DNA of 64,000 nt from Ampelocalamus luodianensis (lineage: Eukaryota > Streptophyta > Magnoliopsida > Poales > Poaceae), in the NCBI GenBank assembly GCA_036346255.1, contig CM070635.1:42311715-42375714 (forward strand). The letters are read 5' to 3'. The position numbers were made by a program, and so were the translations under genes. Of this stretch, positions 34,201 through 46,200 are shown in pieces; within the stretch, counting starts at the first letter, position 1, and each line of letters opens with the position of its first letter. Below the pieces are notes generated by a model that worked only from the letters and a program-made list of their open reading frames with translations, made no database searches and had not been told where the DNA came from.

Positions 34201-37200
34201 ACAGATATACAAGATCTCAAGAAGTCTAGGCTGATCTGGACTATGCAATTGCACCGGCAGTTCATTGCAGCAGTGGACTTCCTGGGAGCAGACAGTGAGT
34301 GGTCGATCTCAACTCTTATCTTCTTTGCAGTTCGATCTACTCCAATATATTTACACTTTGACATGTATCTATATGTATTAGTTTGACTCCTTTAACTGTT
34401 GTCTCTCTTAGCTTCTATTTAATTCTTTGTTTTAATAAGTATTACTTCATTTACAGAGGCAGTTCCAAAGAAGATATTGGAGATAATGAAGGTTAAACAT
34501 TTGACAAGAGAGCAAGTCTCAAGTCATCTGCAGGTAATTGAGCTAAATTCCAGTATCAGGAATGGCAGACAAGTTCCATTTCCTATGCTTGTGAGCCTGC
34601 CATATACTTCACACACTAACTTGCTAGAAATCCTGTCTAGTATGCATGCATGCATTCATGATGCATTATCTATCATTCATGCTCTCACGCACTGACATAC
34701 AACTTGGTTAGTTCGATCTCACGTTTAAATTTATGGGTAAATAGAAATTAGGATTTCCAAAAAAAGTATGCACATTTACTCAATCAAATGGAGAGGCGCA
34801 AAGTTAGACAATGTTTATGCACAAGACTCGATTTGTTTGCTAGTTTCGATTGATTCCAAATTATCTTGCATATATACATATATATCAGGTATCACCTAAT
34901 AATATAATTTCATATTACCAAAAGTTTAAGAGAATTCTTGACTCGTGGGTTCTAAGTTATTGCATATTGTCTAAGCGTACACACATACAGGTTTCTTGTT
35001 CCGATTGTTGGACCGAAATAGCGACTAGAGGGAGGATATGAATAGGAATATACTCTTTTTCACCTAGGTATTCAACTACCTTTTCTCTCAAATAGCTATG
35101 AGAAGCTACGAGGATTAAAGCATCAAGATCACCGCGGAAGACTTTAGCTAAAACTGAGAATATCAACCCTCAACACCCTCTGCTGGTCTGACTGCCACCT
35201 GAAAATCACCATGACGAAGGGTCCACAAATTGACATAACTTTTGATCTAGTGATCCAAATCCTCCGAAATTTCAGATATAATTCAACAAGAAGGTCATGA
35301 ACGTATTCCAATGGACGATCGTAGCCAAAGTTACACAAATTTCTTTATTGATGACAAGAAGACTCAAAACTAGGAAAACCTAAACTTGATCCAAAGACTT
35401 GCTTGTGAGTGGAAGATGGTCAAGATGACCTTAGATCAGATCCCACAAGCCCTAGCAAGCTAGATCACAACGAGAGAACCAATCAAAACCCTTAGAACAC
35501 AAAAACCCTAAAATCACCAAAGAGAGAGTAAGAACAAGAGACAACTCATCTTAGGACAAGTTTGATTGGATTGATCAGAGGGATTGTAGATTTACTTCCA
35601 CTCCACCATAGAGGATAAAATCTCACTCATGAGCACCCAATCTCTCAATACTTCTCTTTCTTAGATCTAGCCTCCTATATTTTCTCCACTTTCCCTAAAT
35701 CTCAAATTAGAGTTTCCAAGGCTTGATTGTACAAATCATGCACCAACCCTTATATAGAGGAGGCTAGGTATAGAGAGAAAATCCTAATGGGCACCTGTTA
35801 ACCCCCCACACAAACAGGTCTACACTCAAGCACGCTTCTCAATGCAGGTGACGATCTGGGTCTCCCGAATCCGTCTCTTCGTGATCTTCTCCTTTTCTTG
35901 ACCTAAACCTCTTCTTCATTGCGCCGTCTTGTGTCGCGGTTTCTTCAAGGTTACCAACATAGTATTTTGGCAAAGATACCAAAATACCACTTCTCGATAC
36001 TTCTCCATAACTGTGTCTAATCAACGTAAAACAATCTCATACTTCGCCATACGTAGGTTCATCAAAGGCTTTCCACATACCGGCAAGTCTCTCCCATCCA
36101 GCTCCCATCGGACCACCTTGGCACTTGCACTGACCCCAAGTCACTTGATGCAACCCGTTGCACCGAACTTCCTGCTTGGTCGTTCTTGTCCATCTTGCGT
36201 GATGCTTGAGTCCAACCACTTCGCTCAGCATACTCGATCGTTTTGGGCCTCAGCTCTCCTAGCCTAGTCCCAATCATCCTCGCCATTGACCATAGTTGAC
36301 TCCAAGTGTCCCTGCACAACAATAGATCAAGAAATCGATTCTGCGCATAAGTTCTTCGCAACTTGACCCATGTTATCCAAAACATGCACCATGCAACAGC
36401 TATGCACTAAATCCCATGACTTGGGCCAAATCCACAAAATCACCACAGGTCATTGCGCATGATATTGCCCTAGCCGGTTACACCACCGGCTTTGGTCGGT
36501 TTGACCTCCAGGCCACTGGCGGTCAAACCGCCAACCACTGGCCGATTTGACTACCAACCCCAATAACTAGGGACCAGTCAGATTGCCCACCGGTCTGACT
36601 ACCAACATGCTGCCAGTTAGTACGCTTCCCAATTCTCAAAACACCCATCTTTGGAATTTTGGGCAAAACTCTATCTAGTTTTGCGTCCAGTCTCCATTTT
36701 CAATGGCACCTAATGCAAACACACCCCAAACAATCTCACACAAGTGTTTGGTGCGCAAACCTCAAAATTCCATACCGTTGGTTTGACCGCTACCCCTAGA
36801 TAGTTGGACCACCAGCCTCAGCCGATCAGACCGCCGGCTCCCAGACAACAAAAATGATGTTTTGCTAAACCGAGGGTTTCTCCCCAAAACACCTCGACAC
36901 CGATGCCAATTGTTCAACAATAAGATTAGGACCATACCACATGGTCTCCACACATCTCTCCCCTAATGAGCACATTGGCAATCTACCCAAAAAGGCAAAT
37001 TGGAAGTTTTTTTTTGAAAATTCTCAATCGGTTTTGCAATAAGTCTCAACTTGGTCCATAAGCAAGAGAAAGTCAAGAAAATGACCAAGTTGGCTTGAGG
37101 AATGTAGAAGCAAACTAATAGAGGCGATGAAATGCAGAAAAACTTCAAATCCAGAGATGGCTTCAAAAATTTACTCAAGTTCCATATGAAAGAATAATTG

Positions 37201-40200
37201 TTCAACTTGACCTTTAATCATAGTGAGGTGTCAATTTTGTAATTTAAACTAATAAAAAGACATTAGAGCTCAAGAATGCATATGAGAATGCTCCCCCTCA
37301 CTAAGGTCTACCATTTTTTTGAATTTATTCCCATGTTTTCATTTTTCTCCCCTAAATGCATGCAAAGCCCTTTTTTAGCATTTTTGCCACATTTTCTCTC
37401 CCTTTGACAATGGAGTCATCCAGCAATCACGTCTTTCTCTCATCTAATATTTCAGTTCTAAAGATGTTGGGAAGAAATATAAGAAGGAGCATATGCATGA
37501 AATGCAATAGGGTGATTTCATTTTTATTTTTTGTTTTTAGGAGCATGAAGCTTTAGAGATTACCTAATATGAAGAAGCTAGCATCTTCTAATGCACAAGA
37601 CATATCAAGTATGAAAGCTAGCATATCATGAAAGACAAACTACACATTTACATCAAGACATATATCCACGAGCCATCTATTCTAGTGAATAAACTGAAAT
37701 CACTGGATGATAATCTAAATAGACTACAAAAGTATAAACAAAGCCACAGCAAGTATGTAATCCAAGATAATGAAACAAGAATTGAGTACTAGAAGGATTA
37801 CAAAGCCTACAACTTGAAATAACTTGCTCAATTTCAATTTTTAGTACTCTAGGCGTGTAACAGGCCATTTGCGAGCAAAGATATGATACTTTTAGCATGA
37901 AAAAGCTCTAATAGGGTGTAACAGACAACTGTTGAGCTAAGAGTGCTCTAGACGTGTAACAGACCTTTCGCTAGCACTCCCTTCTTTTTCTTTTCTTTTT
38001 TCGATACAGCTTGTTTCGTGAAAACTAGGGATTTTTCGACAAAGCATTAAAATTGAACAAAAGTTATGAACTGTCTAAGATTTTCTTCTATGTTCAAGAC
38101 AGATTCAAGATAAGCCAGGTAATCCTATATGGTACTCAAAAGTCATGTACAAGATCCCAAATGACATAAAAGCCTAGCTCAACTCATACCACAAGTTGAA
38201 TTTAGTTATCACTTGATAATTTTAGATTAAGCCTAGATCTTCTAGCTCTAGGTCACATGCCAAGGCATCAACAAGTAGCTAAGCAAATTAATAATGCTAA
38301 GACAGGCATCAATCAAAAGCTAGCCACACCATAGGGGTAATAAGCAAAGCTCCAACAAATTAAAAGTTGAAGCATTAAAGCTATATTACAATGTATCATT
38401 TTTTATCTTTCATATTGTCGACGATCAAGACGTCGATCTTCCGAAAAGAAAAGGAGAAAGTGACGTGGGAAATCTAAGGAAATAATGGGACTGCTCTTTT
38501 ATTAATATGAACTGGGTTTTACAGAATATGATCTGAGAACACTACTTGTTCCTTACAACCTCAGACCTATCACATGAATCTACGGCTTGTACTTTAGTCT
38601 GATGGCTCTGTCTTGTATTGCCCTCTCTTCCTCTCCTTGATCCGTCCAGGTTCCATCTTTAAATAGCCCTCGAAGAGGTGGCAGTTACTTCCGGAGAAAA
38701 CGTCTGATGTGAAGCGTTGCGTCTGGTCGGAGTCAAGTGACGGTTGATAATGAACCAACCGTTCGGCGGTTATATGTCTATGAGACATACAACCATATGG
38801 AGGTTGTTCGTCAGTGCTTCTGGATAAGAAACGTCATATGGTATGGAATATGCACGTGTTCCATTCATCACACGGTAGAGAATATACCTTGAATTTGTTC
38901 CAAGTATCAGTTCATACCTTTTACGAGCAGTTCTCCTGGTCGGGAGCTTGGCTTAGGCCTTCGTCCGACCAGGGTATCCATTATGTAACCTCTGGAATCT
39001 CTACAACCAGTGAGGTCGTGCACCTCAAGGGTTACGACCATGGAGACGTATGGTCTTTTATATATTAAAAATAATATATAGAGGTTTTAATCCTCGTCAC
39101 ATATGAATGCAACATAATACAATGTATGAAATGCATGAAAAAGCAATAAAATCCAAAGACTTGGTGAGAATATCTAGAAGGATCTAAGGGCTTGGTGAGG
39201 ATATCTACTAATTGAGCCTCATACTCCACAAATTATAGCACAGTGCCCCCTTGTACAACATGGTCTCTAAGGAAGTGATATCATATGACCATGTGCTTAG
39301 TCCTAGAGTGTCGTACTGAGTTTTTGGCAATGTTAATAGTACTAGTGTTGTCACACGGAAAAGGCACACTATCAAAAGCTAACCCATAGTTCTGCTTCCT
39401 AGATGACCAAGAGACAACAGAAGTACCTAAGAAATGACAAGTGCCCGAAGTGCTCTTCCTATCAAGTCTACAGCCAGTAAAATCATAATCTAAAAACTCT
39501 CTAATGGATAATGATGATGAATAGGAATACCAAAGACCATATTGAAGAGTTGACTGAAGATACCTGAAGTTGCGCTTGACTACTTGACGATGAGAAGCCC
39601 TCAGAGAGGCTTGAAATCTTGCACATAGACACACTGAGAAGTGGATATCCGATCTTGAAGCTATCAGATATAGGAGGGGGCCAATCATACTGCGGTACTC
39701 GCGTTGATCCACAGTTTTACCATTCTCATCCGGATCCAAGGCAGTCGAAGTAGCCATTGGAGTGGCAATTGACATGCAATCACTCATGTTGAATCTTCTT
39801 AATAAGTAGTTGGTGTAGTTCATCTGATAGATGAATGTCCCTTCTTTGTATCGCATGATTTGGAGCCCAAGGAAATAATTTAGCTCAACCATCATGCTCA
39901 TCTCAAATTCTCTAGACATGGTCTTAGAAAAACTAGACACAAGAGCATTAGAGGAGTCACCGAAGATAATGTTGTCCATAGAAATTTGCACAAGAAGTCA
40001 TTGCCATGTTTGAGAATGAATAGAGTTTTATCTATTTTTCCCATTTCAAATTCATTCTTAAGCAAGAAGATCGTAAACCTATCATACGAAACTCTAGGTG
40101 TTTGCTTAAGATCATACAAGACTTTGGACAACTTAAACACATGATCATGGTACTTAGGATTTTCATAGCCAAGGGTTGTCTAACATACACTTCCTCTTCT

Positions 40201-43200
40201 ATGAAATCATTAAGAAAATCACTCTTGACATCCATTTGATACAACATAAAACCTTTAGATATAGAAAATGCAAGCAAGATGTGAATGACCTCTAATCTAA
40301 CTACAGGAGCAAAAGTTTCGTCAAAGTCTAAACCATCCTTACTTTGTTTGTTTTTATAAATCCATTTTGTTCCAATCGCACTATGACCACTAGGAGGCTC
40401 TGCAAGATTTCACACCTTATTTTTCTCAAAATTCTCCAACTCCTCATGCATAGCATTGGCCCAACTAGCATAAGATAAAACATGAGAAACAGTTCGGGGC
40501 TCAAAATATGTAACAAATACAGAATAGGGGTAGATATTAGGATCATGAAACCTGAAGCGAGTGACTCGCTCATGAAGGTTTCCAATCATCTAATCCGGCG
40601 GATGCCTTTGCTGAATATGAAGTGAAGCACCAGGTGGAGACATCACATCTTCAACCTCTGTAGGTACTGCTCATGTAGAGGTGGAAGAAGAAGCAGCCTC
40701 AACTGAAGGTGAAGTAGCGGAGGCGGGCTCTTTGTAAGATCGAGGAAGCCGACTAAAGGGGGGTGAATAGGCGTTTTAAAAACTTCTACGCGCTAAAACC
40801 GATTTCTAATGCGGAAGCTAATACAAATACGGTTTTGCACAATTAAAGCCTAAATCAACTAGATTCAACTAAGTGCACCAACAATACAAGTCTATTGATA
40901 ATAATCAATCAAGCATGGACTTGTAAGCAATTCAATTTAAGCAATGTAAATAGTACATAGCATGGCAAGCATTCATACACAATGAATGAGCAACTTAATT
41001 ATATGAATGTAAATTGCAATATGGTAGAGCTCAAGAATACAAACCACAAGATGACACGGCGATGTTTTACCATGGTGTTCGGAGACTTGCCGGTCTCCCC
41101 TAGTCCACGTTGAGAGAAACCCAAACTAATTGGGCCGGCTCCACAAATTAAGCCTTCCTCCGAGGTATCAACACCTCGCTCCACTAGGGTTGCTCTTACT
41201 CCACTTCGGAGATAGCGAGCACCAAGCCACTCACAAACCGCTCGGGTCTTCTCACAAGCCTTCTTTGAGAAGATCACCGACTCACAACGCCTCCACGCCG
41301 TCTAGGTGTCGGCAAACACCAAGAGTAATAGGTCAAGCCCCATGCTTGACTCTCACCAAGTGCAACACATGCACAATTGGATGCTCAATCCAATTCTAGT
41401 TGCAACACATGCAACTAGACCCTCTCCTTTTGCTCACAAGGTGCAACACATGCACAATTGAGAGGAGAAGCTCACACTAGTTCAAGAGAATGAAATGGGA
41501 TGCCAAGAGTTACCCCCAACCGGCCAAGGTGAGTATTTATAGCTCACACACAAAAACTAGCCGTTGGAAGAGAATCACCAAATTGTGGAAACCGGTCACC
41601 GCAGAAACAGGCCGGCCACCGGACTGATGCAACGGCTATAAAAATAGCCGTGAGAGACAATTCCCGGTCAGTCCGCCCTCACAGGGTCCGGTCTGATCGG
41701 ACCCCCGGTCAGTCCGGGCCTTCCGGGAGGTAGAAAATCGAAAAATATGCTCTTTAGAAAAAGCTGACCGGTCTTATAAGGACGGTCAGTCCGCAGGCAT
41801 ATGGGCGGTCAGTCCGGGCTTTCAACTGCGGTTAGTCCGCACCTAGATTTCAGCACAGGCGACACTCGGAAAAACGGTCATAACTTTTGACTCTGATGTC
41901 GGAATTGAGTGATCTTGGACTCTATTGAAAGCTTATTCAGAGGGCTACACAACCCACCTATTTGATTTGATCTTAAACATATTTTATCAAATCAAAAAGT
42001 ACAACTCAAAAGAGCCACTATCATGGTCTAAGTCTAAATAATTAGCAACAAGCAATCTTAGACCATGTCAAGGGAAATACATGAATCCCAACAATTTGCA
42101 AAACACATTTGCAAACTTAGATCATGCCACAAGGAGTAGGTACATGGACTTCAACAATTTGCAAAACACATTTGCAAAGTATAGTCACATGCTACAAGGA
42201 TTAGACGCATGAGCCTCAACTATTGCAAAACACATTCGCAAATAATAGCATCATGCCACGATGAGCTAGAGCAAGCAAGATTGAGCTATCAACACATGAT
42301 GAGACTCAAGCTACTAGACAAGACCCCTCTTAATAGTACGGCAACCTATACTAGCAATCCGGTCTTCCAACCAAACATCAAGACCGGTAAAAGACTAGAA
42401 ACACATCCTTAGCCCTAGCTAGTCATACCTTTGCTTTGAGCATCTTCTTGAAGCTTGATGACACACATCTTCACTTCAAGTCCGGGTCCTTGACTCGATC
42501 ATCAACATATGATGATTTCCTTTACTTCGGGATCTTGGCTTGATTCTCATCAACACATGATGACATCCTTCATCCCAAGTCTTGATATGCATCAACACAT
42601 GATGCATTCTTCACTTCATGTCCATCAACACATGATAAGTCTTCTTTTAACTTGATGATCAACTCATGATCATCTCATCTTCTTGAACATCATCAACACA
42701 TGATAACTTCCTTTCATTGACTTGATGACCATCAATTCATGATGCCATCCAAAGTCTTTATCGTCATGGAACATAACCTATTTATCCAACTCATGAAAAA
42801 TGTTAGTCCCACAATGTGATTGTCATTAATTACCACAACATACCATTAAATCATAATGGTGGGTCAAGATACTTCAATCTTTCCCTCTTTGGTAATTGAT
42901 GACAACCATCACAATAGCAAATAATTGAATAAATATTTGTATGAGTATATACGAACTAAACAAGTTGTACATACTCAAAAGAGTGTATATGAACTACACA
43001 AGTCTCATATACTCATATAAGTATATATGAACTACACAAGTTATATATACTCAAAGATATGTTTCAAAGTAGAGATCTCAAATATGTGGAAAGGGAATAT
43101 AGATCAATACTAATGAAACCACAAAACATAGAGTGAACTCCCCCTAAATGTGTGCATACACAAATGTGTGTTAAGAACATATGCACATATTCAAGTTAGA

Positions 43201-46200
43201 CTTTTTGGTGGAGTTCATCCTATATTTTGGATCCGAGGAATGCAACAATATATATAAATATGAAGTAGAATACATACCTTTTGTGTTTTTCACATTTATA
43301 TCCAACCGAGACTAAACAATAGGTAATCAATAGAAGTGTTAGTCCCATAAATAGATTTGTCATTATGAATGCATACCTGTTTGGATTTCTTCTTTTATGT
43401 CCAAGCTGAGACTAATCATGATATAATAATAAGAGTGTTAGTCTCATAAATATATTTGTCATTAATCACCAAAATATTCCATTAACGTATAATGACGGAT
43501 CTAGATCCTTCGCTCCTTAGCTGGATCAGGAGGAATGCATACAGGTGGGAAGCTGTCATCCTCAACTCCTTCCTCTTCCTCCATAAAGATGCTGTCAAAA
43601 GCATGTGAATCATCTGAAAGATTTGATCTAGCTCTAGATCTAGTCTCTTAAACTTGACATTACATCATCCCTGTTGTATGGCATGAAACACATGCCGGTG
43701 AAGTCCTTGGCCTTGCCCTTGTTCTTCTCTTGAGGGATCTGTACCTCCTTGTCTTCCTCGATCCTAGAGTCCACATCATTCATCGAATGTTCTCCAAAAG
43801 TAGTAAGGACCCGATGAGCGGCCTTCAAGAGCTTGGAGGGATCAAACTTGGCCTTGTATTCTTGAGGCTTCTTCAACGAGCCCTTTTCCTCCTTGTAGTT
43901 GTCCTTGCTCCTCAGCTTGAAACGATTAGCTCGAATGTGGTATAGCTCACCACAATTGTAGCACTCGTAGCACGTCACCGACCCCCCCCCTTCTTGCTTC
44001 TCACATTGTGATAGGCCCATTTGAACTTCCTGGCTGAGAGGAGTAACTCTGGCTCGAGAATAGACTAAAGCTCCTCCTCATTGATTGCTGAAAGACAAGC
44101 AAAAGAAAAACTCAAAGACTCAGAAATACTAACATCATTACATTTCCTAGAGGGATCAACTACCAGTGTCATGTTTTCCTTCTTGGGGGTGGTCAACTCT
44201 TTTTATCTCATGGGTCTTGAGCTTGCTATACAGCAACTCCAATGTGAGATCGTTCAAGTTGATGTTCTCCTCAATGGTGGAAGCTTTCATCTCCCACTCC
44301 TTTGTGTTTATGGCGACCAAGAGATGAGTGACATTCTCAGACTGAGAATACTCAATATCAATAGCTCTCAATTGATTGAGCACCTTGTCGAAGCGAGTAA
44401 ACACGTCATCGATGCTCTCTCTAGGAAGCATCTCAAATTTATTGTACTCTCGTTTGAAGACCTTTTGGCGCATTTGTTTGATTTGTTAAGAGCCCTCATG
44501 ATAGGTCTCAAGGGTGTGCCAAATATCATATGCGGTCTCAAGGTAACAAATTATGTCGTACTCTTGTCTACTAAGCCCGGCATATAGGAAGTTCTTTGAC
44601 TTATGATTGTTAGAAAAAGCGGCCGCTGAAGCTGACGTAGGAACCTCAGGTAGAAAGAAAGGATCCCAAATGATCTCCCATATGGCTTGACCTTCGCTCT
44701 AAAGGTAAACTCGCATCCTATTCTTCCAATAGGCATAGTCGAGCCCATCGAAGATACCAAAATACCCCTTCTTGATCATTCTGCATGACCGAGTCCAATC
44801 ATCGTAAAGTAATCCCATGCTTTGCCATGCGTAGGTTCATCAAAGACTTTCCACATGCTGGCAATTCTCTCCCATCTTGCTCCCAACGGACCCCCAAGCC
44901 ACTTGATGTAACTCGTTGTATCAAACTTTCCGTTCAGTTGTTCTTGTCCATCTTGCGCCATGCTTGAGTCCAACCACTTCATCTGACATCCTTGATCGTT
45001 CTGTACGCCAGCTCTCCTAGCCTAGCCCGATCATCCTCGCCGTTGACCGTAGTTGACTCAAAGCGTCCCTACACAACAATAGACTAAGAAATCGTTTTCG
45101 GCCACATGTTCTTCACAGCTTGACTCACATTAGCCAAAGTATACACCATGCAATACCTATGCACTGAATCCCATGACGTTGGCCAAATCCACAAAATCAT
45201 CCCCAACTCACTGTACATGATCTTGCCCAGGCCGGTTAGACCGCCGGCCCTTGGCTGACATGACCTCCTAGCCACCAGCGGCCAGACCGCCAACCACTGG
45301 CCGGTTTGACCGCCAGCCCCAGTAACAGGGGACCGGTCAGACCGCCCACTAGTCTGACCGCCAACATGCTAGCGGACAGACCGCTTCCCAATTGTCAAAA
45401 CACCCCTCTCTACACTTTTATGCAAAACTCTATTTATTTTCGTGTCCAACCTCCAATTTCAATGACGTATAGTGCAAACACATCCCCAAACACTCACATA
45501 AGTGTTTGATGCAAACCTGTAAAATTCCATACTCGGCCGATCACGACTCTAGATAGCAAAATGATATTTTGCTAAACGAAGGGTTTCTCTCTTAAAACAC
45601 CTTGACGCCGATGTCAATTGTTCAACGCTAAGATTAGGACCATCCCCATATCTCCACAATGATAATTAAGGGTGCACACGAGTAACTAGTTAGGTCTCAA
45701 AGGTATCGCCAATCCCGATAAGCTAGAGAAATTTCCACAACGTTTACTGTTTAGGATACGAGCCTGTTACTGAGCTACTAATAATAATGTATGTTATATG
45801 CATCATTTTGGAATGACCAACACTTCTGTGAATTTTTTTTAAGAAGAAGAAAACGCACAGAGATCCTAAAATGCCTGCTATTCCCTTTATTATATTTTAG
45901 ATATCGACACGGTCTCTAACATACAATTTTGACCATTACTTTTTACATAAATATGTTTATAAAATAATTTTAAATTATTATATTATAATAATATTTTTCA
46001 TGACTAATCTAATAATACTATTTTTACCTAACCAATACAAATAGTTTCTAAAACATTGTATATTTCTCAATGGATAGAGTACTACAGGAAACCAATAGAC
46101 TAGTCTACGCGCGTCCAATTTTCTTTTCGAAAGAGCATATAATCACTTCCATTCATATAATTCAGTTGCGCATATAGACACAAAACCTGACTTTAATTTG

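Noticed and set aside
25281..34533. The possibility that exons 1-4 belong to a generic B-type regulator rather than Ehd1.
   Set aside because: The N-terminal ELWPYGLR start, the FFPTEDGLLILQEVTSKF block and the QDGCMEI.DYSLP tail are Ehd1 features not expected in ordinary B-type regulators, and the total length agrees.
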